Shown here piece by piece: positions 18,243-26,265 of a stretch of 64,000 nucleotides of DNA. Source of the DNA: Anaerocolumna jejuensis DSM 15929 (GTDB lineage: Bacteria > Bacillota > Clostridia > Lachnospirales > Lachnospiraceae); the NCBI RefSeq assembly GCF_900142215.1, contig NZ_FRAC01000017.1, positions 1-64,000 on the forward strand, given 5' to 3'. Both the position numbers and the translations under genes were made by a program. A model generated the notes under the pieces. That model worked only from the letters and a program-made list of their open reading frames with translations, did no database searches and had not been told where the DNA came from. Each line of letters begins with the position of its first letter. Within the stretch, counting starts at the first letter, position 1.

Positions 18243-18347
18243 ATGGAGCTTGGACAGATTGTAACATTAACCGTAAATGAGTGTAGCGAATTTCATTTTC
18301 TTGGTGAGTCACATGAGAATATAACGACAGAACTAGCTGATATATAA
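18243..18347 (+). pseudogene. Short remnant of an element-encoded protein
   Basis: The frame of 34 codons reads GQIVTLTVNECSEFHFLGE and then HENIT before ending early. It looks like the start of an internal domain found in large proteins of conjugative elements (antirestriction/YodL or DUF4316-like), recalled from memory only. It lies just after the adhesin chimera and before a terminator. Confidence 0.35.
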
Positions 18348-18359
18348 GATATGATCAGT

Positions 18360-18387
18360 AAGCACCCTAATATCAGGGTGCTTTTTT
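18360..18387 (+). terminator. Terminator before module A
   Basis: AAGCACCCT pairs with AGGGTGCTT around TAATATC and is followed by TTTTTT. It separates the element debris from the next operon. Confidence 0.85.
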
Positions 18388-18456
18388 AAAATAAAATAAA
18401 AATAATATTGAAATATATCAATTATATAATAAATGTTATTGATAAAAATTATATTG

Positions 18457-18485
18457 TTGACAAATATATTCTAAATAATTACAAT
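18457..18485 (+). promoter_or_regulatory. Sigma-A promoter of module A
   Basis: TTGACA at 18457-18462 and TACAAT at 18480-18485 are 17 bases apart. The start point near 18492 leaves a short leader before the first gene. Confidence 0.8.
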
Positions 18486-18518
18486 ATATACATAAAATAA
18501 TATTTGGAGGTGTTTGAA

Positions 18519-18743
18519 GTGGCGGAATCAAAACATGATAAATTTCTAAGAATTGCAGAGGCACGTACAAATAAAATAATAGATATGGTTAGATTGTTGA
18601 GCAATTGTTCCAATAAAGCTACGTACGAATATGATGAGGTGGATATAAAAAAAATATTTTCTACTCTTGAGCAAGAGTTGAAAAGTTGCAAAAGCAAGTT
18701 TCAAGATTCAGGAGATAAAGATAATAAATTTACGTTGAGGTGA
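18519..18743 (+). CDS. Small helical protein, first gene of module A
   Basis: The 74-residue product is charged and helical with no motif I recognise. The start is taken as GTG at 18519 because GGAGGTG lies 7 bases before it; a TTG at 18504 would overlap that site. It ends five bases before the ATPase gene, so it is likely translated with it. It could be a regulator, antitoxin-like subunit or adaptor of the module; nothing in the sequence decides. Confidence 0.6.
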   Translation: MAESKHDKFLRIAEARTNKIIDMVRLLSNCSNKATYEYDEVDIKKIFSTLEQELKSCKSKFQDSGDKDNKFTLR

Positions 18744-18748
18744 GTAGA

Positions 18749-20659
18749 ATGGATATTACATGGAATTTTCCGAATAATGGATGCGGTCAAAGAAGAGGAG
18801 TGTCAGATGCTGGTATTGAAACATTTACTGGAACAGAAATACAATCTTTAGCAAGAGAAATATGTCAAAATTCATTAGATGCTACTGCAGAAGGTTCTTC
18901 ATCTGAAGTGATTGTAGAGTTTGAACGTTATAAAATTCAATCTAGTGATATACCAGGTTATGAAACATATAGGGATAAATTACATAAAGCATATAATTAT
19001 TGGTCAACAAGAGATAGTGAAAAAACAATTGAATACTCAAAAAAAGCAATAAAGGCAATAGAAAATCAAAGTTCCTATGTGCTTCGAATAAGCGATTATA
19101 ATACTACTGGATTGTTAGACCCATATGGGGATAAGGATGATGGCTGGAATGCACTTACAAAAATTGATGGTGGTGCAACTAAAACTGGTGATAAAGCTGG
19201 TGCTTTTGGTATAGGGAAAAATGCACCTTTTTGTAATTCGGATTATCGCTTGGTGTTTTATAGGACTTTAAATGCTGAAAATGAGATTGCTGCTCAAGGA
19301 GTATCAAGATTTATTTCTTTCCCAGAAGATGAAAATGATCCTCTTCGCACTATGACAACTGGATTTGGTTATTATGGCAATACGGATGGCAACTTACCTG
19401 TGAAAACAATTAATGAGTTAGATAATTTGCATAACAGAACTAAAGTTGGTACTGATGTGTTTGTTTATGGCTTCAATGCTGCAACAACATGGGAAGATGA
19501 TGTTGCTTGTGAGGTTTTAGAAAACTTTCTTCTGGCAATTTACAAGAATAAACTCACAGTGGTTATTAACTCTAGAATCATTAACTCTTCAAATTTACCA
19601 GCACTTATGGAACGATACAAAACAAAGGTAAGACAAGCATATTGTTATTATAAAGTATTATCTAATCTAGAAACAAAAATATTCACAAAGGATTTTCACG
19701 GACTAGGAACATTAAAACTTAGTGTACTTGTTGATTTGGATGAAAAATTAAATAAAAAAGTACTGGTTACTCGTACATCAGGAATGAAGTTGTTAACAAT
19801 TGGTAATATATCTAGGTTGATTTCTTTTTCAGGTGTTTTGGAAATGCAAGGAAAAGAGTTGAATGAATATTTCAGAGAAATGGAAACTCCATCACATGAT
19901 AAATGGGTTCCGGGAAGATATGCAAAAAATCCGGTACAAGCAAGAGAATACCATGATGAATTAAAACAATGGGTTAGAGATATAATTTTAAGCTTGGGAG
20001 AATATTCAAGTGACGAAGAAATTGAAGTTGAAGGGCTTAGTAGTGTTCTTCAAAAAGAGTCTTCAAAGGCGGTACAGCAAGGTGAAAATAAAAAAGAAGA
20101 TTTACATAATACAATCGGAGAAATTTTAATTCAGCCAAGAACAACATCCACAAATAACCCTAAAGGTTTATTTTATGGTGCTGAAGGTGAAGGTCAATCT
20201 AAAGGCAGAGATGCACAGGGAACTGTCGGTCAAGGTGGGTTTTCTGCTACAAGAAATCTAGGAGGAAATCGTCAAAGATCAAAAATTGACGCACATCGTG
20301 GAACTGTAAATCAGGGTGGACGTGATACTGTTCATGAAAAATTTGGAGGTGACACGAATCAGCCTTTAAAGAATATTCGTATAATAAAAATTGATAAAGA
20401 CAAATTTAGAGCTTCATTCGAAGTGCCTAGAGATGTTATTACGGGGCATATCGAAATAGTTACGGTTGGTGAAAACGGAAAGTCAAATAAACTGCAAGTT
20501 AAATCAGCTATTGGTGTTTCTGCCTGTGAAAATGTAAAATCTAGTTCAATTGGTATTGGTTTTTCAAAGTTACAAGGTAATGAAAAAGTATCAATTGAAT
20601 TTTGTTTAGTAGATGCAAGAGATTATGCTATGGAGGTAAATGTATATGAACATAACTAA
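18749..20659 (+). CDS. GHKL/HATPase-fold ATP-binding protein, module A core
   Basis: The 636-residue protein carries a GHKL ATP-binding fold as in MutL, Hsp90 and MORC. The N box is REICQNSLDATAEG (Glu37, Asn41, Asp44), the ATP-binding Asp lies in RISDYNTTG (Asp116), and the glycine lid is AGAFGIGKNAPF (about 150-161). A beta-rich middle follows (to about 420). A long low-complexity Gly/Gln/Arg stretch (about 465-535) leads to a separate C-terminal beta domain. Similar ATPases occur in restriction-like and other defence loci. The start at 18749 follows GAGGTGAG; a GTG at 18740 is an alternative. I know no named system with exactly this set of partners. Confidence 0.75.
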   Translation: MDITWNFPNNGCGQRRGVSDAGIETFTGTEIQSLAREICQNSLDATAEGSSSEVIVEFERYKIQSSDIPGYETYRDKLHKAYNYWSTRDSEKTIEYSKKAIKAIENQSSYVLRISDYNTTGLLDPYGDKDDGWNALTKIDGGATKTGDKAGAFGIGKNAPFCNSDYRLVFYRTLNAENEIAAQGVSRFISFPEDENDPLRTMTTGFGYYGNTDGNLPVKTINELDNLHNRTKVGTDVFVYGFNAATTWEDDVACEVLENFLLAIYKNKLTVVINSRIINSSNLPALMERYKTKVRQAYCYYKVLSNLETKIFTKDFHGLGTLKLSVLVDLDEKLNKKVLVTRTSGMKLLTIGNISRLISFSGVLEMQGKELNEYFREMETPSHDKWVPGRYAKNPVQAREYHDELKQWVRDIILSLGEYSSDEEIEVEGLSSVLQKESSKAVQQGENKKEDLHNTIGEILIQPRTTSTNNPKGLFYGAEGEGQSKGRDAQGTVGQGGFSATRNLGGNRQRSKIDAHRGTVNQGGRDTVHEKFGGDTNQPLKNIRIIKIDKDKFRASFEVPRDVITGHIEIVTVGENGKSNKLQVKSAIGVSACENVKSSSIGIGFSKLQGNEKVSIEFCLVDARDYAMEVNVYEHN

Positions 20660-21530
20660 AAGATTATATACTTACCCTGTATTAAGTGAAGAAAAAGATG
20701 ATTATAAGTCGTCTGTTTATGATGTGGATTTTCAATATAGAATGAATGGGGTTAATAATCTGCTACTTGAATTTAATATTACTTTAAACAACGAAGAAAT
20801 TCGAAAATTGTTACTTGATGGGAAAGCAGAATATGTAATTCACATTGAATGCACTAATACAGCATTTAGAACAACACTCCATTCAATAACTGAACAAAGT
20901 AATATTGATATACCTGTGGGGAGAATTTTTGGAAAACTAGAAGTTATTGCTCTCATTGTTTTAAAAGAAAATATCAATCATTTTGAGAATTCAGATTGGA
21001 ACGAGGATTATAATGGAATTTCTTTTGATTTAGCAAAAGGAAGTATACTTGGCTATAAAAATTTGCCGGCATTAGATATTGTTAAGAATTATGAGGAGTT
21101 GACAAGCGCAAGTTCGATTTTTAAGATATATAAACGATTGACTACTGAAGAAAAACCAATGGATGTCAATATTGATTCATCGCTAATTAAAATAGGACTT
21201 GGAACTCAGGAATATGAAACTTATTCTCGCTTTTGTAAAAAAGCACAGTTTCAACCTATATTAAATTCAATGCTTGTTTTCCCAGCCTTAGTGTATGTAT
21301 TTGAGGAGTTAAAACAAGAAATTGGAATAGAAGCAAATCAAGGAAAGGCGTGGTATATTTCACTAGATAAGGCCTATGAAAAAAGAGGTATAAATTTTAT
21401 AGATGAGATAAAAGATGATACAAAAACCTCTGTTCAGTTGGCGCAAGAAGCAATGGAGCTGCCATTAAGCAAAGCACTATCTATGTTCACTGAATTGTTC
21501 GAAAACATGGAAGAAGAGGAGGATATTTAA
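20646..21530 (+). CDS. Unknown module A protein
   Basis: The 294-residue product has a beta-rich N-terminal half (KRLYTYPVLSEEKDDYKSS and onward) and a helical C-terminal half ending in an acidic tail. No catalytic motif or membrane segment is visible. It overlaps the ATPase gene by 14 bases and is followed one base later by the next gene, so the three are almost certainly co-translated parts of one system. The ATG at 20646 is preferred to that at 20640 because GGAGGT lies 8 bases before it. It may be a structural subunit that bridges the ATPase and the DUF6339-like protein. Confidence 0.65.
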   Translation: MNITKRLYTYPVLSEEKDDYKSSVYDVDFQYRMNGVNNLLLEFNITLNNEEIRKLLLDGKAEYVIHIECTNTAFRTTLHSITEQSNIDIPVGRIFGKLEVIALIVLKENINHFENSDWNEDYNGISFDLAKGSILGYKNLPALDIVKNYEELTSASSIFKIYKRLTTEEKPMDVNIDSSLIKIGLGTQEYETYSRFCKKAQFQPILNSMLVFPALVYVFEELKQEIGIEANQGKAWYISLDKAYEKRGINFIDEIKDDTKTSVQLAQEAMELPLSKALSMFTELFENMEEEEDI

Positions 21531-21531
21531 A

Positions 21532-22572
21532 ATGAAACTATACTTTATGAAAAAAGAGGCATTGGGTATCCTTAAAGATAATCTTGATTTAGTGTATAAT
21601 AAATATTTTACCGAAAAAGATAATAAATGGCTTTGGACAGTGTGCGGTGGTGATCCTTTTGTTGAATATAAAGATGTACCAGATTTTCAACTATCTATGC
21701 TTGGTTCAGATATGTCAATAGGTGAAGTTGAATTTAATAATTGTAAGATTTTATATGAAAACTTCTCATTTCTAAATGAGTCACAAGCAAGTGACGAAAG
21801 ATTGTGGGCAGGATTGTGTCATTCTGTGTTTTATGATTATGTTAGGAAAAGATGGGATTATGATAGCAAGCAGCCTAAAACTCAGAAAGAAGCTGTTTCG
21901 AATATTAAATCACGTTTTTTCTTTTCAGGAGGAACACGTGCAGGACTTTACAGAAATACATTGGCGAAATGTTGGTGGGTTGGCAGAAATACTTTTGATG
22001 GGTCTCTTCCAAGCCATTTTGAAAAACTTGATATAATAGGAAGTAATGATATTAGTAGTAAGATATCAGATATTTTTTATAGCAATAATTTTTCGTCAAA
22101 TCCTACAATTCTAAATGGAATTGTAAACGGAATCAAATATTTCAAAGACGAGGGAGTTCAAATTACTTTACGAGAGCATATTAGACCATCATTACAATTA
22201 TTAAATGCTGTAGGTGGTGGTTTGATACTAGACTGCTTAAGCGAAGATGAAATTGCTGAAATAATGATAGAAAATATTTATGCTATTATCCAAGGGGATG
22301 AACAAGGTATTGTAGCTGCGACTTTAGAGGATGAAAGCGTTGATACAAGCCTAGAAAACATCAATGATATTGATGATAATGATATGTACATTGCATTGGG
22401 AAATAGGGTTATTGTTTTTATTCCACAAACAAATGAAACTAAAATAATTAATGCGGACTATCTTGCTGGAACTAATCAATTTCCACCATTAGTAAAAATG
22501 CTCTTAGGTAAATGCGTTGGATACGAGGCTGATTTTCAAGGTAAAACATATCAAATAAAAGAAATACGGTAG
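21532..22572 (+). CDS. DUF6339-like protein with a GreA-like C-terminal domain
   Basis: The 346-residue protein has a central conserved-looking core with RLWAGLCHSVFYDYVRKRW (called Asp/Trp rich) and RFFFSGGT, RNTLAKCWWVGRNTFD (about residues 85-160), which recalls DUF6339 from memory. The last 65 residues look different: ALGNRVIVF, then FPPLVKMLLGKCVGYEADF and GKTYQIKEI. This matches the C-terminal FKBP-like domain of GreA, including the host GreA in this window (SPVGKALIGARVGDIVNV, then EYKILEI). That domain binds the rim of the RNA polymerase secondary channel. The coiled-coil catalytic part of GreA is absent. The protein is the last gene of module A. Confidence 0.6.
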   Translation: MKLYFMKKEALGILKDNLDLVYNKYFTEKDNKWLWTVCGGDPFVEYKDVPDFQLSMLGSDMSIGEVEFNNCKILYENFSFLNESQASDERLWAGLCHSVFYDYVRKRWDYDSKQPKTQKEAVSNIKSRFFFSGGTRAGLYRNTLAKCWWVGRNTFDGSLPSHFEKLDIIGSNDISSKISDIFYSNNFSSNPTILNGIVNGIKYFKDEGVQITLREHIRPSLQLLNAVGGGLILDCLSEDEIAEIMIENIYAIIQGDEQGIVAATLEDESVDTSLENINDIDDNDMYIALGNRVIVFIPQTNETKIINADYLAGTNQFPPLVKMLLGKCVGYEADFQGKTYQIKEIR

Positions 22573-22864
22573 GTGTATAAGAAGATGTTAAGGGGTACAT
22601 GTATAATCATCAATATGTTCTAGATAATTATTGAAAGTTTGTGTCAGGCATTATATGGAGCAGAGCATAGATACATGTCTATACGTCTTACATAGAGTTT
22701 GCTCGAAGAATTTAGTCTGCATAGATTGATGTATCAATTTATGTGCTTCGTCCCCCGAGGAGTCGGGCGGGGGTCGGGGGGCTTGGAATGGTACACAAAG
22801 AAAAAGTAAATATTGTAGCTTGAACAAACCTAAAAATTAGTCGGGTTTTGACAAGAAAATACAG
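22573..22864. other. Spacer with a GC-rich patch and repeat copy 2
   Basis: No gene is supported. A strikingly GC-rich patch at 22749-22782 (CCCCCGAGGAGTCGGGCGGG and on) stands out from AT-rich surroundings and runs into GGGCTTGGAATGGTAC (22779-22794), the second copy of the repeat at 14428. This could be remains of a transfer origin or of an older element end. Confidence 0.45.
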
Positions 22865-22905
22865 TCCTTCAGGAACTAGAAAAAAGTTTCTGGAGGATTT
22901 TTTTG
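22865..22905 (+). terminator. Terminator upstream of the DUF6133-like gene
   Basis: TCCTTCAGGAACT pairs with AGTTTCTGGAGGA around a short A-rich loop and is followed by seven Ts. It closes module A or marks a leader of the next genes. Confidence 0.75.
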
Positions 22906-23031
22906 TTTTTTAGGATTCATTTAGCAATCAGCTTTTTTTCAACCCAAATACATAATGTAAGAAATGAAAAGCCACTGCAAAAGAAAAAGGCGAGGCAAAT
23001 CTTACAATTTGAAAGAAAGGAGATCAGTAAG

Positions 23032-23253
23032 ATGAGAAATATGATTCGTAAAATGGATCTGGCAATCTTGAACGCAAAATCTAAGCTTCTTGCAAAGAAA
23101 GAAGGTAGCAATCAGCTTATCGTAATGTTCATCATTATCGCAGTAGCAGCAGGTGTCGCAGGACTTTTATATCTCTTCGCAAAAGGAACGTTGCTTCCAG
23201 ATTTTCAGAACAAAATCACAACTTTGATTGATAGTTGGTTCAATCACGCGTAA
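23032..23253 (+). CDS. DUF6133-like small membrane protein (conjugation remnant)
   Basis: The 73-residue product has a Lys-rich start and one hydrophobic segment (LIVMFIIIAVAAGVAGLLYL) and resembles the small DUF6133/Maff2-type proteins found within transfer operons of clostridial conjugative elements. Alone it has no known function. The ATG at 23032 lies about 10 bases after AAAGGAG. It is one of the few transfer-region genes left in the island. Confidence 0.6.
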   Translation: MRNMIRKMDLAILNAKSKLLAKKEGSNQLIVMFIIIAVAAGVAGLLYLFAKGTLLPDFQNKITTLIDSWFNHA

Positions 23254-23265
23254 GGAGGAAAGACC

Positions 23266-23703
23266 ATGAGTGCAGGCGAAAAAGTCATCGCTAAAGAAAT
23301 GAGGCGACAGGAAAAAGAAAGACGAAAACGCATCGAACAGGCAAACAAGATGCTCATTCCGGTAAGTAAAAAAACGGCGATGACACTTGGCATGATTTCC
23401 TTCGACCCATCCCAGTTGTCGGAAACCAATGACGGAAAACAGATGTCTGATAATTGGATTGACAAAAGACTTGATGATGCTGTTGGTAAGGAAAAAGCAG
23501 ATGAGATTAGAGATGCAGCAGAAGATAATCCGGATTCTGTGTCTCATGAAGTGTACCATATAGATCCTAATGTGGATGATAATGGTAATACTCATACTGA
23601 CACGCAAGAGGTTGACTCTGAGGGAAATAAAGTTGGGGAAAAGATTATTGTAGAGTATTTCGATAAAGATGGTAATCGTATAGACCCATCGTCAGAGGCA
23701 TAG
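23266..23703 (+). CDS. Hypothetical protein, possible chimera
   Basis: The 145-residue product splits into two unlike parts. The first 48 residues are strongly basic (KEMRRQEKERRKRIEQANK, then SKKTAMTLGMISFDPS) and look like the start of a conjugation-operon protein. The rest is very acidic and Asn/Asp rich (YHIDPNVDDNGNTHTD, then IIVEYFDKDGNRID), more like the end of a secreted or toxin-like protein. A deletion joint near base 23410 would explain this. It lies 20 bases before an immunity-like gene. Good ribosome site (AAGGAGG). Confidence 0.5.
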   Translation: MSAGEKVIAKEMRRQEKERRKRIEQANKMLIPVSKKTAMTLGMISFDPSQLSETNDGKQMSDNWIDKRLDDAVGKEKADEIRDAAEDNPDSVSHEVYHIDPNVDDNGNTHTDTQEVDSEGNKVGEKIIVEYFDKDGNRIDPSSEA

Positions 23704-23723
23704 GTTAAATAAAGGAGGAATTG

Positions 23724-24389
23724 ATGGTGAGAGATATTCGTAAAAATAAAGACTATTTTATTTCTTACTTGGAATACCAATATTCACGTTTAGAAAAAAG
23801 GACTGCGAAATTGAGAGAGAGTAAAGATGATGAAGAAAAGAAACAACGAATTCTACTTTCAGTAACCGGCTATGAAATAGATTTGCTAAAGGCTGAATTC
23901 TCATATGGTGCGTTAAGAGATGACTTAAAAACTTTATTGATAAGAGCAATAGATTTGATAAAAGAGTATAAGAATCCTACTAAAGAGGATATCCTCGTGC
24001 TTTTAGCGCTTTCAATAATCTTAGATGTTGAGAAGGATGCTGAAAAAATATTACGAGCAAATGCAAAGGTAATTTCGGAGGATAGATTGCTGAATTTCTT
24101 TTCAGAGTATATTAAGACTGGAAAATATGAGTGGAATAAATCACTTGGATTAGATGATGAATATTCGGAACTTGACAAAGTGTTTAGCAGTATGGATAGA
24201 GAAGAATATCTGAAGAAATATCTTGATGGTTGGTACTATAATCATATAGGATATGCATGGTATGATTCACATCTTAAAGACTCAGATACTTACTGTGGTT
24301 ATTGGAGCTTTGAAAGCTCGGCAATAGCAAAAATATTTAATCTTAAGGAAACAGAGCTTGATTTATGCGAATACTATCCAAAGTTGTAA
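23724..24389 (+). CDS. PoNi/DUF1911-like immunity protein
   Basis: The 221-residue helical, acidic protein ends in YLKKYLDGWYYNHIGYAWYD and GYWSFESSAIAKIFNL, then CEYYPKL. This aromatic block matches the PoNi (DUF1911) immunity family, which protects against PoNe DNase toxins of polymorphic toxin systems. No toxin domain is visible beside it, so it may be an orphan kept to resist neighbours' toxins. The ATG at 23724 follows AAAGGAGGA. A hairpin with T tail lies after it. Confidence 0.6.
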   Translation: MVRDIRKNKDYFISYLEYQYSRLEKRTAKLRESKDDEEKKQRILLSVTGYEIDLLKAEFSYGALRDDLKTLLIRAIDLIKEYKNPTKEDILVLLALSIILDVEKDAEKILRANAKVISEDRLLNFFSEYIKTGKYEWNKSLGLDDEYSELDKVFSSMDREEYLKKYLDGWYYNHIGYAWYDSHLKDSDTYCGYWSFESSAIAKIFNLKETELDLCEYYPKL

Positions 24390-24432
24390 AAAGGTCGCAT
24401 TGTTATAATAATACTTAATATAGGTGTTCGTT

Positions 24433-24463
24433 ATATGCCAAATGAAATGGCATTTTTAACGGT
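24433..24463 (+). terminator. Hairpin terminator after the immunity-like gene
   Basis: ATGCCA and TGGCAT flank a short loop and are followed by TTTTTAA; a longer outer pairing (AAAAGGT with ACCTTTTT) encloses it. Confidence 0.6.
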
Positions 24464-24582
24464 CACCTTTTTAATTATATTGATATAGAATAGTATTAAA
24501 GAGATTTCAGTCAGGAGGTTTCGAAGCATATTGTATTAATGTGTAGAATTTAATATATAAATAGTATGGTTGTTATGGTTAA

Positions 24583-24617
24583 GAGAGGGCGATTCTTAAT
24601 ATGTAGAATCGCCCTCT
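24583..24617 (+). terminator. Strong hairpin before module B
   Basis: GAGAGGGCGATTC pairs with GAATCGCCCTC around about ten bases. The following tail is only moderately T-rich (AAAATAATGTCTTTTT). The remaining gap up to 24788 holds the promoter listed next. Confidence 0.7.
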
Positions 24618-24678
24618 AAAATAATGTCTTTTTGTATAGGTGAAATTCTTGAAAGATCATTTGTTAGGGGGACTCTAA

Positions 24679-24707
24679 TTGACAATATTCGTCATAAGGT
24701 ATATTCT
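24679..24707 (+). promoter_or_regulatory. Probable promoter of the module B regulators
   Basis: TTGACA at 24679-24684 with TATTCT 17 bases later. A second possible -10 (TATAAT, 24739-24744) has no good -35. Either would transcribe the helix-turn-helix and WYL genes. Confidence 0.5.
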
Positions 24708-24787
24708 ATATTAAGGAAATACTGCACGAAAAATGATGTATAATTGTAGATAAATTAGAATTACTAACTAATTCAAAGAGGGATTAT

Positions 24788-24985
24788 ATGGAAGGTTATA
24801 TTACAATAAAACAAGCATCTGAAAAGTGGAATATTACACCTAGAAGAATACAAGTATTATGTTCAACTGGGAGAATAGATGGTGCAGTTAAGTTTGGTAG
24901 AGATTGGGCAATTCCAGCTTCTGCAGCAAAACCATCTGATGAGAGAGTTACTTCAGGACAATATAAAGATTGGAGAAATAAGTAG
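24788..24985 (+). CDS. Small helix-turn-helix DNA-binding protein
   Basis: The 65-residue product (ITIKQASEKWNITPRRIQVL, then GAVKFGRDWAIP) is a MerR/excisionase-type winged helix-turn-helix of the kind found before defence loci and in mobile elements. It lies 8 bases before the first WYL gene and is probably co-transcribed, so it is likely to regulate module B rather than excision. GAGGG precedes the ATG. Confidence 0.75.
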   Translation: MEGYITIKQASEKWNITPRRIQVLCSTGRIDGAVKFGRDWAIPASAAKPSDERVTSGQYKDWRNK

Positions 24986-24993
24986 GAGGAAGT

Positions 24994-26265
24994 ATGGCTT
25001 TACGAGATAGTGTTCTTATGATTAGGAATTATGAAAATATACGTCAGATTCTCCGGAATATTTATATCTATGGATGTTTTACACGAGACGATTTCATTGA
25101 AATGGGGATAAGTGGAAGGAAATATGATAATGAACAGAGAAGAATTAGTGCCTACTTGCCAGACAAGTTTATACAGAAAAGAAGAGTTGATAAAAAGGTA
25201 CTTTTGTATTGTTCTTATAGTATGGAAGATAGTGCAGAAAATTATTTGGCAGACACATATAAAAATAAGTCGTTTACGGCTCTTGATATTATGTCGTATT
25301 TTTTTGTTCAGCAATTATTGAATGATAATATAGAGATGACAGCTGCAGAAATCCTAGAGGATATGCCCAACTATAATGAAGCAAGTATTTTTACAAAGGA
25401 TAACCTAAGAGTTAAATTAGATGAACTTGTTGATAAAGGGTATATTGTAAGCCGCAAAGAAGGAAGAAAGGTTCTATATAGACTGACACAGGATCTGTGG
25501 GCTGATTTTACTGATGAGGAGTTAAAAGATATTAGTTTATATCTTGAATTTTTAAAAAATGTTTCACCGATAGAGATGCCATATTATTTTTTAGAGCAAA
25601 AACTTCATTTATATATGAAATATGAAAGAAAAATGAATTTGGACGATGGAGGAGTATTTGCATTTAAACATAATCACTTTTTTAACTCATTAGATAATGA
25701 TGTTTTGTTAGAAATTTTACGGGCAATCAAGAATAGCAATGTACTTCGGATTGGAATTGATAATCAAGTAGAAATAGAGGTCCTTCCAGTTAAGGTTATT
25801 CATGATAGTACATACGGTAGACAATACTTATATTGTTATGATGCAATATCGGATCGGCAAAGAGTTGTTAGGATTGATAAAATTGATTCTGCTAGGTGTG
25901 ACCGTTTCCTGAAAAGCAAAGAGCATAAACTAATAGAAGGAATGGATAAATTCGCTGATGAGTGTTGGTGTACATCAGGTGTAGAAGAAGAACTGAAAGA
26001 AATTGTAGTAGAATTTAGATTTAATGAAGATAAGGAAGCTTTTATTTTACGAAGAATCGATAAAGAGGGTCACGGAGGAAAACTTATAAAGAAGGAAGAT
26101 GGAAACTATGAATACAGGCTTAAACTAAGAGATCCAAATGAAATGATTCCATGGATTAGAAGCTTTGGAGAAAGAGCAAAAGTTTTATCTAGTGGGGATA
26201 GACATACAGAAGAGATTATTGCTCAGGATTGGAAAAAGGCGGTGAGAAATTATGAATCTCTTTGA
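24994..26265 (+). CDS. WYL-domain transcriptional regulator 1
   Basis: The 423-residue protein has an N-terminal and a middle winged-helix region and a WYL domain. The WYL sandwich shows around residues 268-300 (TYGRQYLYCYDAISDRQRVV, then RIDKID), where the Tyr and Arg residues form the ligand pocket in known WYL proteins. A C-terminal WCX-like extension follows (KEIVVEFRF). WYL regulators often repress or activate phage-defence operons in response to nucleic-acid or nucleotide signals. AGGAGGA precedes the ATG, and the gene overlaps the next by 14 bases. Confidence 0.85.
   Translation: MALRDSVLMIRNYENIRQILRNIYIYGCFTRDDFIEMGISGRKYDNEQRRISAYLPDKFIQKRRVDKKVLLYCSYSMEDSAENYLADTYKNKSFTALDIMSYFFVQQLLNDNIEMTAAEILEDMPNYNEASIFTKDNLRVKLDELVDKGYIVSRKEGRKVLYRLTQDLWADFTDEELKDISLYLEFLKNVSPIEMPYYFLEQKLHLYMKYERKMNLDDGGVFAFKHNHFFNSLDNDVLLEILRAIKNSNVLRIGIDNQVEIEVLPVKVIHDSTYGRQYLYCYDAISDRQRVVRIDKIDSARCDRFLKSKEHKLIEGMDKFADECWCTSGVEEELKEIVVEFRFNEDKEAFILRRIDKEGHGGKLIKKEDGNYEYRLKLRDPNEMIPWIRSFGERAKVLSSGDRHTEEIIAQDWKKAVRNYESL

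Noticed and set aside
23167..23607. A 146-residue minus-strand frame
   Set aside because: It mirrors two plus-strand genes that have ribosome sites; its Phe/Ser-rich reading is typical of an antisense shadow.
24788..24985. Reading the small helix-turn-helix gene as an excisionase
   Set aside because: It is far from the integrase and directly before WYL regulators, so a role in module B is more likely.
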